64,000 bases of DNA from Candidatus Thiodiazotropha sp. LNASS1 (GTDB taxonomy: Bacteria; Pseudomonadota; Gammaproteobacteria; Chromatiales; Chromatiaceae). The stretch spans positions 930,001 through 994,000 of the forward strand of contig NZ_OZ156465.1 in assembly GCF_964212655.1 (NCBI RefSeq), in the 5' to 3' direction. Below are positions 44,026-52,884 of this stretch, piece by piece (within the stretch, counting starts at the first letter, position 1; the number at the start of each line of letters is the position of its first letter). Below the pieces are notes generated by a model. That model was not told where the DNA came from, made no database searches, and was given only the letters and a program-made list of their open reading frames with translations. The translations under genes and the position numbers were made by a program.

Positions 44026-45657
44026 TCATTGCACCAACGCCCCCTTGCTGCCATCGAGATAGGGGCTGAATACCTGGTCGCCCTGCTGTACCCACAATCG
44101 CCCATCGGTTACGTCTTTGAACAATCGCACCCCCTTTTCGTGGTAATAGTCTTTTCTACCATCCAGCATCCAAGGCCTTAGAGCACTGACCAAACCATGT
44201 AATGCATTCCGCAAGTCACTCTCTGTTCGTGCCTGTTGGGCTTCAGCGATGGCATGATTAGCATTGTCTAGAACCGGCCCCAACCGGGTATTACCGAACT
44301 TCGGCCATAGCAAGTCGCGAATCTCCAGTGCAGGCTGCAACTGCACGGGATCGACATCGTAACCATCAGCCAAAGCCTCGTGCAGATATAGGCCAGCGTC
44401 GACCAGATGATCCACCATCGCCATCTGCGCCTTACTCAGGTTTAGATCGGCCAACTCCAGTTTGAGACGCTGGAGTTTCTGAAAAGACTCTCGTAGCGCA
44501 CTCTCAGAATCGATGAGAAACTGGCCAGAGGCGACGATACGCTCATCCCTGTCTATTCCTTCAACCACCTCGGTAAATCCGCCACTGCTCAGTCCTGTAC
44601 GTACCTGGCGTGGCTGAAAACGACCGTTCCCAAGCGCCACAACCAGATAGGGGCCATCGGCACCGATTAACAGTGCACTATCCGGTACCGCCAATCGACG
44701 ATCCAACCCTACCTCGAACAGCACATCGGCATATGCGCCGGGCCGAAGCCGGTTATCCTTGTTATCCAGCTGTAAACGCACTGTACCGGTCCTGCTCGAT
44801 CGATCCACGGTTGGGTGAATGTAATCGACGCTGGTCTCAATCACCTGGCCTGGAAGATTGGGGAGCATGATACGAACTTGTGTCGTACTGTTGATTGCCA
44901 CCAAGTCCTTCTCTGCCACAGCAGCATTAATCCAAACCGTGGAGTAATCCTGAATTACTGCCAAGGTCTCCCCGGGCCGCACATAGGTTCCTTCCCTAAC
45001 CCGTAAATCGCTCAAAGTACCGTCGGCTGAAGCGTAAAAAGGTACCTGTTCCACGACGCTTCGTTTCTTACGCAGCGTGGCGATAAACGACTTGGAAACA
45101 CCCAAGGCACCAAGCCTGATCGCTGCAGACTGAATACGGTTTGCGCTTTGTCTTTCCAGAGCGCTGAGATAGTCCTGTTGAGCCGCTACCAAGTCTGGAC
45201 TGAACAATCTGTATAGCAAGTTACCGCGTTTTACCTTATCACCGACAGCGGTTACAGCGAGCGACTCTATCCAGCCTGCCACCCTGCTCGATATCTCACT
45301 ACGCAATCGTTCGTTCTCCGCCACCACGCCATAGGCACGTATACGACGGCCGAATACCGTGGCTTCGGGTTGTGCGTAGCGTACCCCCATGTTCTGAATG
45401 GTCTCTGGTGCGATGGTTATCGCGGCACGTTCACCGTCTGTATCTTCTTCCTCGACAGCCAGCTCTGGCCCAGACGTCATTTTTACCAAGTCCATACCAC
45501 ATATGGGACAACTCCCCATCTCGTCGGCGATATAGTGCGGATGCATCGGACAAGTATATTTGGCGCTGTCCCCCTCTTCGCCAGCGCCCACTACAGAAGA
45601 TACCAGGAACAACACAATCCCTAACATGCGGGGATTCAATAACTGAATCGGAGTCAT
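44026..45657 (-). CDS. cusB: Copper/silver efflux periplasmic adaptor CusB
   Basis: A 543-residue membrane-fusion protein with a signal peptide (about 1-25). An N-terminal heavy-metal-binding domain (about 34-62) has YTCPMHPHY and GSCPICGMDLV. The barrel-sandwich and beta-barrel domains follow (EISSRVAGWIESL; VREGTYVRPGETLAVI). The region beyond about 400 is a longer C-terminal tail with a helical DUF3347-like part, seen in some CusB proteins. It links CusA to CusC and binds metal received from CusF. It overlaps cusC by 4 bp. Confidence 0.93.
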   Translation of the reverse strand: MTPIQLLNPRMLGIVLFLVSSVVGAGEEGDSAKYTCPMHPHYIADEMGSCPICGMDLVKMTSGPELAVEEEDTDGERAAITIAPETIQNMGVRYAQPEATVFGRRIRAYGVVAENERLRSEISSRVAGWIESLAVTAVGDKVKRGNLLYRLFSPDLVAAQQDYLSALERQSANRIQSAAIRLGALGVSKSFIATLRKKRSVVEQVPFYASADGTLSDLRVREGTYVRPGETLAVIQDYSTVWINAAVAEKDLVAINSTTQVRIMLPNLPGQVIETSVDYIHPTVDRSSRTGTVRLQLDNKDNRLRPGAYADVLFEVGLDRRLAVPDSALLIGADGPYLVVALGNGRFQPRQVRTGLSSGGFTEVVEGIDRDERIVASGQFLIDSESALRESFQKLQRLKLELADLNLSKAQMAMVDHLVDAGLYLHEALADGYDVDPVQLQPALEIRDLLWPKFGNTRLGPVLDNANHAIAEAQQARTESDLRNALHGLVSALRPWMLDGRKDYYHEKGVRLFKDVTDGRLWVQQGDQVFSPYLDGSKGALVQ

Positions 45658-46958
45658 GAGCCATCCTCCACCAATAGGGCATTGATTCTGGCAGCGGAAA
45701 TGGTACGCGCTGCGCGCTGTTTCGCCTTGTCCAGTGCAATCTCGGTTCGCTGAATCGCAGGACGAATGACATCCTCAAGTGAACCGTCACCCGCTTCGTA
45801 ACGCCTCCTGTTGGCAGCTTCAAGCTCGCTCAGCCTTCCGTTGCGTCTGGTCAATGCTCGTAACAAGTTATCCGATGTACGGTAGTCCGCCATGGCATCA
45901 TCATATTTTCCCCGTGCCTCTCTTAATCGGTGTTCCCGTTCAGCCGTCGCACTCGTTACCGCCTCTTCCGCGGCAATCAATCTGGGCCGTTGATTGGAAT
46001 CCGCCCAAAACGGGATGCTAACGGTGAACTTGAACGTAAGCCAATCCTTACCGTCGAAATTCGATCCTGACTCCCGTTGTTGCCAAGCCATACCCAAAGC
46101 GTAATCGGGAGATAATGCTGCCTTTTTTTCGTTTACTTGGGATCGTGCCACTTCAAGTTTCCGTTGCGCCCCCCGAACGGCAAGTAATTCCGAAGCGTTT
46201 CCCGTCCATTCTCGAGGTTCGATATCGAGTAATATATTCTGATCCGGAACCGTATCGAGGAGCTCTCTTAATTCAGCCTGCCAACGAAGGTCTTCGCCAT
46301 CTAGCGCAACCAGTCTCTCCTCGATTCGTCCGCGTTGTACATCTAGCTCATCAAAGCGGGCGTAAACAGAATTCCCTCCTTTCATCTCGCCGCGAAGCCA
46401 ACGTTCCAGTTCACTAATAAGATCCAGTTGTCCGCTCAATGCTCCTTTGGATTCCACAATCCGTCGCCTTTCAGCCAACGCGGTTATCAGTCTTTCCTTC
46501 AACTTGGCCAGAACTTTTAATCGTTCCAATTCCGCCACTTCCGAGCGTGCAAGATGTGTACGTCGTACTGCTTCCCGTGCGTCTCCATTGGGGATTGCCT
46601 GCTTAAATTCCAGGCTGCGGTTGCTGGGTAAATAGCGTTCGAGATTCAAGGGATCATCTGCAGGCACATTGTTCAAACCGATCGTTATGCTTGGATTAGG
46701 CAAACCCAGTGCGCCATCCGAGTTATTGCTCCATTTCCTTGCAATCGACTCATTCATACGAACCTCGGGGTGTTCATGCAAGCGATCCACCATTGCTTCA
46801 AGTGGAGTCAATTCCGCTCTCGCCGCTGTATGACCAACGGCTAGATAAAGCATCAACAGCAATACATACAGGTACCGGCGGCCACTAGACAGCGCGCCGT
46901 AACGACCTGAGATAGAATATGATTTACGCGACAATAGCGCCGCGTTAACAGAGTACAT
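45654..46958 (-). CDS. cusC: Outer-membrane efflux protein CusC (TolC family)
   Basis: A 434-residue TolC-family protein with two outer-membrane-efflux repeat halves made of long coiled-coil helices (about 60-250 and 265-430). A signal peptide occupies the N-terminal 48 residues (LLLMLYLAVGHTAARA). The frame opens at TTG 46997, but ATG 46958 has GGGGGGA at 7 bases and is preferred. It forms the outer-membrane exit of the Cus pump. It lacks an obvious lipobox, unlike E. coli CusC. Confidence 0.88.
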   Translation of the reverse strand: MYSVNAALLSRKSYSISGRYGALSSGRRYLYVLLLMLYLAVGHTAARAELTPLEAMVDRLHEHPEVRMNESIARKWSNNSDGALGLPNPSITIGLNNVPADDPLNLERYLPSNRSLEFKQAIPNGDAREAVRRTHLARSEVAELERLKVLAKLKERLITALAERRRIVESKGALSGQLDLISELERWLRGEMKGGNSVYARFDELDVQRGRIEERLVALDGEDLRWQAELRELLDTVPDQNILLDIEPREWTGNASELLAVRGAQRKLEVARSQVNEKKAALSPDYALGMAWQQRESGSNFDGKDWLTFKFTVSIPFWADSNQRPRLIAAEEAVTSATAEREHRLREARGKYDDAMADYRTSDNLLRALTRRNGRLSELEAANRRRYEAGDGSLEDVIRPAIQRTEIALDKAKQRAARTISAARINALLVEDGS

Positions 46959-47023
46959 TGAATATCCCCCCACGCATGAGTTCACCTTTGTGAACAAAAG
47001 CCAACCTTAAGTCAGGAACGCAA

Positions 47024-47371
47024 CTACACGGGGAAAATCTTTGGTGGGGGCGTTTCGACAGGGTGCTCTGAGCGTGGAGCTGCCGCAGTGACAGGAGTGA
47101 GAATCACCGATTGCAGTGAGACGAAGACACTTATTCGAGACCTGGAGCATTGCGTCACGAAGCCGCAGAAAACACATCCTTTTTCCGAAAAGATGGTAGA
47201 TGGGTCTCCGGTATCGTGACAATTAAGATACTCGGAAGTCACCTCCATGTTGAATGTTTGCGGTGATCCATCACTATTTCCGGCGAACTGGGGCCACGAC
47301 ATCAACATCGTTGCATGCAATAGCAGAAACGACAGAATACAGATAACCCAAGGATCTCGATTGGTCTTCAT
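47024..47371 (-). CDS. Small exported Cys-containing protein leading the cus operon
   Basis: A 115-residue protein with a signal peptide (about 1-24; ICILSFLLLHATMLMSWP). The mature part has three close Cys residues with a His (NCHDTGD, EKGCVFCGF) and a TQC, then a Pro-rich tail ending PPPKIFPV. It lies 65 bp before cusC on the same strand and may be the first gene of the efflux operon. Metal binding by the CxxC pair is inference; no family is recognised. The reading frame has signal peptide character, which supports it as real. Confidence 0.6.
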   Translation of the reverse strand: MKTNRDPWVICILSFLLLHATMLMSWPQFAGNSDGSPQTFNMEVTSEYLNCHDTGDPSTIFSEKGCVFCGFVTQCSRSRISVFVSLQSVILTPVTAAAPRSEHPVETPPPKIFPV

Positions 47372-47686
47372 AGGTATTTATAATGTAAGACAAGTTACTA
47401 TAGCGTCAACCCAGAATCACAGAATTTCAATCAATCTTTTCATTCGATCACACATAACATTTCGTACCCCGGATTGCTAACCAAACACCGCTTTAACCGA
47501 GGACAACCAAATACCACTAATAGTTTCATCCAACTATGAAAAAGAGATTCAGCTCTATCTTAGCTGAGCCCGGCGACATCGAAACCTACTAACAGGCAGG
47601 CTTTAACGAACGCGGCTGATCATCGATTCAACTAGGCTATGAAAAGAGTTAGTATAGACCGATTTGATCTTACTGTAATTTATTGA
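47372..47686. other. Divergent spacer between the cus operon and dusA
   Basis: 315 bp that must hold the promoter of the cus operon and of dusA. I did not recognise a CueR- or CusR-type operator. Confidence 0.4.
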
Positions 47687-48709
47687 ATGATAGTACGTAG
47701 ACTCTGCATCGCTCCGATGCTGGATTGGACAGATCGCTATTGTCGTTATTTTCTGCGTCTGATCTCCAAGCACGTGGTGCTGTATACGGAAATGGTCACC
47801 ACCGGCGCCTTGCTGCATGGCAATCGGGCGCGTTTCCTCGATTTTGATCCCACCGAACACCCGCTGGCGCTCCAGTTGGGCGGCAGCGATCCGCAAGCCC
47901 TGGCCGAATGTGCAATACTGGGCAGCCATTGGGGCTATGACGAGATCAACCTCAATGTGGGCTGTCCCTCTGACAGGGTGCAATCGGGCCGTTTTGGTGC
48001 CTGCCTGATGATGACACCCGGGGCGGTCGGTGACTGCGTCAAGGCGATGCGGGACAGCGTCACTATTGATGTCACCGTCAAGCACCGTATCGGTGTGGAT
48101 GAGCGTGACAGCTACCAAGAACTCTGCGACTTTGTCGGCACAGTCTCCGATGCCGGCTGCAGGACCTTCATCGTGCATGCCCGCAAGGCATGGCTGCAGG
48201 GATTGAGCCCGAAGCAGAACCGTGAAATCCCTCCACTTTCATACGGGACGGTTCATAACCTTAAGCACGACTTCCCCGATCTCGAAATTATCATCAACGG
48301 AGGAATCACTAACCTTGAACAGGTTGGCGAACAACTGCAACAGGTTAATGGCGTGATGATCGGCCGTGAAGCCTATCACAATCCCTGGATATTGGCCGAG
48401 GCCGACCGCCTGATCTTCGGTCAATCCGACTCCCCTTTGACCCGACACCAGGTTGTTGAGTCACTGATTCCTTTTGTCGAGCATGAACTGTCGAAGGGAA
48501 CGCCGATCAACCGCGTCACACGTCACATACTCGGCCTGTTTCAGGGTCAGCCGGGCGCCAGGAAGTGGCGCCGGGTGTTGAGCGAAGGGGCGCATTTGGC
48601 AGGAGCCGATGCCCAATTGTTACGTAAGGCGGCAGCTCAGGTTACTGAAGCGGTAAACCGGTGCGGCAAGCCGCACCCTACATCTCGATTGCCGGTTTCG
48701 TCACAGTGA
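47687..48709 (+). CDS. dusA: tRNA-dihydrouridine(20/20a) synthase DusA
   Basis: A 340-residue FMN enzyme that reduces uridine 20/20a in tRNA D-loops. IAPMLDWTDRYCRYFLRLIS, YTEMVTTGALLHG, LQLGGSDPQALAECA and the catalytic-loop NVGCPSDRVQSGRFGACLM (catalytic Cys in GCPS) closely match E. coli DusA. The HARKAWLQGLSPKQNREIPPL segment distinguishes DusA from DusB and DusC. It is a stand-alone gene. Confidence 0.96.
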   Translation: MIVRRLCIAPMLDWTDRYCRYFLRLISKHVVLYTEMVTTGALLHGNRARFLDFDPTEHPLALQLGGSDPQALAECAILGSHWGYDEINLNVGCPSDRVQSGRFGACLMMTPGAVGDCVKAMRDSVTIDVTVKHRIGVDERDSYQELCDFVGTVSDAGCRTFIVHARKAWLQGLSPKQNREIPPLSYGTVHNLKHDFPDLEIIINGGITNLEQVGEQLQQVNGVMIGREAYHNPWILAEADRLIFGQSDSPLTRHQVVESLIPFVEHELSKGTPINRVTRHILGLFQGQPGARKWRRVLSEGAHLAGADAQLLRKAAAQVTEAVNRCGKPHPTSRLPVSSQ

Positions 48710-48793
48710 CTACTGTTTCTGCCCAGCAGTTCTAAACCGATCCGGCTCACTCACGGCCACCCCCAGATCCCTGGCGATCTGTGAAGATGCAGG

Positions 48794-48991
48794 CCGCAAA
48801 TGAACGCTAATCACCGCAAATTTTCGCGAATATGTAACTTACCCTCCGCATGTTGAGTGCCTGGGTCAATGTTCCTGGATCAATCTGCACTCAACAATCA
48901 ATAAAATCCTCGTGAGTCAGCAACGAATTGTGGGTGGTCAAGCATCATCAACCATTTGCGTACATTCGCGGTGACTAGCGTTCATTTGCGG
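48794..48991. repeat. 198-bp inverted-repeat element, MITE-like
   Basis: The ends 48794-48821 and 48964-48991 are 28-bp inverted copies with two mismatches, starting CCGCAAATGAACGCTA. Inside is a 9-bp perfect inverted repeat, GTTGAGTGC (48852-48860) and GCACTCAAC (48887-48895). It encodes nothing. It occupies most of the 366-bp spacer between dusA and yceI. It is either a non-autonomous element or one of the CGCAAATGAACGC-type dispersed repeats known in many bacteria. Confidence 0.7.
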
Positions 48992-49075
48992 CTAATCTTT
49001 CATGCAAATCTAACAGGCGATTGGCATCCCCTCTTCCTGTACAGAGAGTATGCCATCACCTGGTTATGAGTCACT

Positions 49076-49648
49076 TTACTGCCTGATCCCTTCCACTGAG
49101 AGTTCCAGCTGCACGGTTTTCGAGGCCGGTCCCAGATCGAAGGGGATCCCGAAGTCGGCAAGCGCGATCTCGGTGGTACCGAAAAATCCACGTCTGTATC
49201 CGCCCCAGGGATCTTTACCGTGTCCGATATGTTCAACCGCAATCACAACCGGTTTGGTTACCCCGCGCAGGGTGAGATCGCCCTTGAGCTCCGCCTTGCC
49301 ATCGCCTTTCTCGGTAAAAGAGGTTGAGACGAATGACGCCTTGGGGTATTTGTCAACATAGAGGAATTCATCACCACGCAGATGCTTGTCACGTTCTCCA
49401 TGGTTGCTGTCGACGCTGGCCGGTTTGATATCCACCGATATCTTCGAGGCCTGGGGATTCTTCTCATCATAGCTGAAACGGCCGCTGAACTCGTTGAAGC
49501 GACCCAACAGCCAACTGTAGCCAAGATGCTTGATGCGGAATTGTATGAAGGCGTGCGCACCCTTGGTATCGATCACATAATCTTCCGCTTGAAGGGGTGC
49601 AGCGAATACAAAGCTGGCCGTAATCAATGGTAGTAAAAAAATTTTCAT
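49076..49648 (-). CDS. YceI-family periplasmic lipid-binding-like protein
   Basis: A 190-residue YceI protein with a signal peptide (1-21, ending LQA). The lipocalin-like barrel begins DYVIDTKGAHAFIQFRIKHLGYSWLLG, typical of the family, and continues with SGRFSYDE and DLTLRGVTKPV. YceI homologues bind isoprenoid chains such as ubiquinone precursors. It is downstream of the cytochrome b561 gene and could work with it on quinones; YceI and cytochrome b561 genes are often adjacent. Confidence 0.94.
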   Translation of the reverse strand: MKIFLLPLITASFVFAAPLQAEDYVIDTKGAHAFIQFRIKHLGYSWLLGRFNEFSGRFSYDEKNPQASKISVDIKPASVDSNHGERDKHLRGDEFLYVDKYPKASFVSTSFTEKGDGKAELKGDLTLRGVTKPVVIAVEHIGHGKDPWGGYRRGFFGTTEIALADFGIPFDLGPASKTVQLELSVEGIRQ

Positions 49649-49699
49649 AATATTCTCCTTTTATTTATTCACACAAAACCTACAGGTATGGGAGCGGTT

Positions 49700-49791
49700 G
49701 GCGGTCATCTTTCGTAGCAGCGGCATGGACGCCGCGGTAGCCCCTTCAGCATAGGGATATGCTGCAGGGGCGGCGTAGAAAGATGATCGCC
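49700..49791. repeat. Large imperfect stem-loop between the flavodoxin-like gene and yceI
   Basis: Outer arms GGCGGTCATCTTTC (49700-49713) and GAAAGATGATCGCC (49778-49791) have two mismatches, and further pairing lies inside, including CCCCT/AGGGG and CAGCATA/TATGCTG. It may be a dispersed palindromic repeat or an RNA-stabilising element within the operon. Confidence 0.55.
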
Positions 49792-49840
49792 GGCCGCGTG
49801 GAACTTGTGTAGTGCTCCAGACGTGTTGGCTGATAAATAC

Positions 49841-50440
49841 TCAAGCCGCATTTCGGCCACGCACCAACTGTTGAGTAATAGTGGCAACCCTGGCACCGTA
49901 AGCCTCAGCGGTTGCAATGTCCCCCGTGGAGGGGGCATCTCCGGGATTGACCTGAAAACTGGCCGCCATCGGTCCCATATAGGAACCGATCCGGTTCAAC
50001 ACCTCGGGACCCGGACCCTCGATACGGTTCATCGAATCCGGATCGCTGGCTGCCGGTTGCATACCAAGACTGACATAGATCATGCTGTGCTGCATGGCAT
50101 TGATCACAAGCCCTACCAGGGTATTCAACTTATCCCCGGAATAGGAACTGGAGTTGGTGAAGGCACCCGCCACTTTATCCTTCCAGGATTGGGTGAACCA
50201 CTTGGCCGCCGCGGTCTCAAGGAACCTCTTCATCTCCGCCGACATGCTTCCCATATAGGTGGGTGTGCCGAATATGATCCCATCCGCATCATCGAGACCG
50301 TCCAGATCGGCGCCGGCCTCTTCCGCGGTGAGCAACACGGCCTCCACGCCATCGATTGATGCGGCGCCTTTATGCACTGCCTCCGCCTGCAACTTGGTAT
50401 GGCCGAAGCCACTGTGATAGACGATTGCTACTTTTATCAT
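49841..50440 (-). CDS. Flavodoxin/NAD(P)H:quinone oxidoreductase-like protein (WrbA-like)
   Basis: A 199-residue flavodoxin-fold protein. The FMN phosphate loop is VAIVYHSGFGHTKLQAEAV, and GTPTYMGSMSAEMKRFLE and TNSSSYSGDKLNT are flavin-contacting loops. These resemble WrbA and NADPH-dependent FMN reductases. The likely activity is two-electron reduction of quinones. It is 23 bp after the cytochrome b561 gene on the same strand. Confidence 0.88.
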   Translation of the reverse strand: MIKVAIVYHSGFGHTKLQAEAVHKGAASIDGVEAVLLTAEEAGADLDGLDDADGIIFGTPTYMGSMSAEMKRFLETAAAKWFTQSWKDKVAGAFTNSSSYSGDKLNTLVGLVINAMQHSMIYVSLGMQPAASDPDSMNRIEGPGPEVLNRIGSYMGPMAASFQVNPGDAPSTGDIATAEAYGARVATITQQLVRGRNAA

Positions 50441-50463
50441 CCGATTCTCTCCTCCGAGTCGTG

Positions 50464-51009
50464 TCAGATCCCCAGCATGCGCTTGAGGCTCCGGTCATGG
50501 TCAAAAAAATGGTGTTTCAGGGCCGCCAGAGTGTGCAACAGACTGAGCAGCACTATGCCCCAGGCAAGATAAAGGTGGATCTTGCCGGCGATGTCCTCCT
50601 GTCCGTCGATGCCGCTCAGGGTTGCCGGAATCTCGAACCAGTCAAATACCTCCAACGAACGACCGTCAGCGGTGGTAATCAGATAGCCGCTGATCATGAC
50701 GATGAGTATCAGCAGATAGAACAGCCAGTGCACCAGGGAGGCTGCCCATCGTTCATAGGGTTTATGGGTGGGCAGATGATCGGGACGCGGCGTGATGAAG
50801 CGCCATGCAAGGCGTAGCACGAACACGAAGAAGAGCATCACGCCGATGCCTTTATGCCACCAGGGTCCAAGCTGATACCAGGGATCGTAGTAGCCAAGAT
50901 CGCGCATCCATAACCCCAGACCGAACAGGCCGTAGATCACCAGGGCCACCAGCCAGTGCAGCAGAATGGCAACCAGACCATAGTTCTCCCGGTCATTGGC
51001 CAAGCGCAT
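50464..51009 (-). CDS. Cytochrome b561
   Basis: A 181-residue membrane cytochrome with four helices. Heme-ligand histidines are expected at HWLVALV, HWLFYLLIL and HTLAALKHHFF, and GRSLEVFDWFEIP lies in the periplasmic loop. It moves electrons between quinol and periplasmic or soluble acceptors. Its start overlaps the last base of the pirin gene stop region, so the two are coupled. Confidence 0.93.
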   Translation of the reverse strand: MRLANDRENYGLVAILLHWLVALVIYGLFGLGLWMRDLGYYDPWYQLGPWWHKGIGVMLFFVFVLRLAWRFITPRPDHLPTHKPYERWAASLVHWLFYLLILIVMISGYLITTADGRSLEVFDWFEIPATLSGIDGQEDIAGKIHLYLAWGIVLLSLLHTLAALKHHFFDHDRSLKRMLGI

Positions 51010-51854
51010 CAGAAACGACCCTCCTGATAGTCGTTGAAGGCCTGCTGCAGCTCCGCTTCGCTGTTCATGACGAAGGGGCCGCGTCGGGCAATGGGTTCGT
51101 ACAGAGGCTGGCCTGCCACCAGCAGTAAACGACTCGGCTCCTGGGCGGTTATTTCAACACTATCTCCTTGATCCAGTACCGCCAGGCTATTTACCTCCAG
51201 ATCAATTCCATCGATTGAAACCGTCCCTTCGATGAGGTGTACAAAGCCATTATAGGTTTCCGGCAAAGATTCTTCGAAGCGGCTACCGGCGGGCAGTGTG
51301 ATATCGTAAAAAAGTACCGGTGTCACCAATTCACTCACCGGTCCTCTCGTCTGCCGGGATGTCTGCCCGGCCACCACGCGTACCTCGACACCACCGCTCC
51401 GCATCTCCAGCGGTATCGCCTGGCGATCGAACTCCTGATAGCGTGGATCGATCATCTTCTCGCCGGCCGGCAGATTGACCCAGAGCTGGAAACCGGACAA
51501 CAGGCCATCCTGCTGTTGCGGCATCTCGGAGTGAATCACACCTCGCCCGGCGGTCATCCACTGCACACCCCCCGTCTCGAGAAGACCGGTATGACCGGCA
51601 TTGTCACGGTGCTCCACCTGGCCGGCCAACAGATAGGTCACTGTCTCGAATCCCCTGTGAGGATGGGGAGGAAAACCGCCGATGTAGTCATCGGGATCGT
51701 CTGACACAAAGTGGTCCAGAAGCAAGAATGGATCGAATTGGGGTAACTGCGGTCCGCCGATAACCCGGGTCAGGCGCACGCCGGCGCCATCGGAAGTCTC
51801 TTGGCCGACAACGACTTGTTTAATCCCTCGTCTGTTAGTAACAAGCTGTTCCAT
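51009..51854 (-). CDS. Pirin-family bicupin protein
   Basis: A 281-residue bicupin. The metal-binding histidines are in FPPHPHRGFETVTYLL and GQVEHRDNAGH, and the C-terminal half is the second cupin. Bacterial pirins can act as quercetinases or as redox-linked regulators. It is the first gene of the pirin-b561-flavodoxin-yceI set, divergent from a LysR regulator, which suggests control by quinone or flavonoid-type compounds. The latter is inference. Confidence 0.92.
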   Translation of the reverse strand: MEQLVTNRRGIKQVVVGQETSDGAGVRLTRVIGGPQLPQFDPFLLLDHFVSDDPDDYIGGFPPHPHRGFETVTYLLAGQVEHRDNAGHTGLLETGGVQWMTAGRGVIHSEMPQQQDGLLSGFQLWVNLPAGEKMIDPRYQEFDRQAIPLEMRSGGVEVRVVAGQTSRQTRGPVSELVTPVLFYDITLPAGSRFEESLPETYNGFVHLIEGTVSIDGIDLEVNSLAVLDQGDSVEITAQEPSRLLLVAGQPLYEPIARRGPFVMNSEAELQQAFNDYQEGRF

Positions 51855-51969
51855 GACAGCCTCCTCGCAAAAAATGCATAGTGTTTTAATCAGTTATTAG
51901 CCAGTTTAGGTTGTCAATTACAAAGATAAAGGCCACAATTAAGGAAACACTGTTGCAGATTTTGGAACA

Positions 51970-52884
51970 ATGGACCGATTAGCGTGCTTAGAGAGCTTTG
52001 TCGCCGTGGTCGAGTCGGGTCAGTTCAGCGCGGCCGCGGAACGCTTAGGATTAGGTAAATCGGTCATCAGCCGACGGGTTTCGGAGCTCGAGGAGTATCT
52101 GGGCTCCCTACTGATCCAGCGCACCACACGCCGTCTATCCCTCACCGATGCCGGTCGCACCTTCTACCCAAGGGCGATTCAGTTGCTGGAAGATCTGGCG
52201 GATGCGGAGCAGTCCGTCTCCAGCGCCCAGCACGCCTTGAGCGGCCGAATCCGCCTGGCCGCCCCACTCTCTTTTGGCCTGATGCATCTGGCGCCCGCGC
52301 TCAACAGCTTCATGAGCAAGCACCCCGGTGTGATACTGGATATGGACTTCAACGACAGCCAGGTCGACCTGATCCAGGAGGGTGTCGACCTGGCACTGCG
52401 TATCGGTCAGCTTGAGGACTCCACCATGGTCGCCCTGCCCCTGGCGCCGATACGCACGATACTCTGCGCCAGTCCGGGTTATCTCGCCCGCTACGGTACT
52501 CCTGAGACACCTGAAGCGCTAACAGGTCATCAGTGCCTCTGTTATTCAAATCTGCCGGAACCGCAAAAATGGCGCTTTGTCGACCATAGAGGTGTGGCCC
52601 ATACCGTGCGTGTGGAAAACCGAATGCTGGCCAACAACGGCCAGATTATCCTGGAAGCCGCCGCATCGGGACACGGTATCTGCCTCTCCCCCACCTTCAT
52701 TGCCTACCGGACCATCCTCGAGGGCCGTCTGGTTCCGATCCTGGCGGATTACGAACTCCCCACTGCGACCGCTTATGCCATCTACCCGAATCGTCGTTTC
52801 ATACCGCAGCGGGTCAGGGTTCTGGCTGAATATTTTCGTGAACTGTTTGGCGAACGACCTTATTGGGACGAAGGCTTGGTCTAG
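51970..52884 (+). CDS. LysR-family transcriptional regulator
   Basis: A 304-residue LysR regulator. The N-terminal helix-turn-helix (about 3-62) contains FVAVVESGQFSAAAERLGLG and SVISRRVSELEEYLGS. The effector-binding domain follows (about 90-300). It is divergent from the pirin gene with 115 bp between, the usual layout in which a LysR protein controls the divergent operon. This resembles regulators of quinone or aromatic stress operons, which is inference. Confidence 0.94.
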   Translation: MDRLACLESFVAVVESGQFSAAAERLGLGKSVISRRVSELEEYLGSLLIQRTTRRLSLTDAGRTFYPRAIQLLEDLADAEQSVSSAQHALSGRIRLAAPLSFGLMHLAPALNSFMSKHPGVILDMDFNDSQVDLIQEGVDLALRIGQLEDSTMVALPLAPIRTILCASPGYLARYGTPETPEALTGHQCLCYSNLPEPQKWRFVDHRGVAHTVRVENRMLANNGQIILEAAASGHGICLSPTFIAYRTILEGRLVPILADYELPTATAYAIYPNRRFIPQRVRVLAEYFRELFGERPYWDEGLV

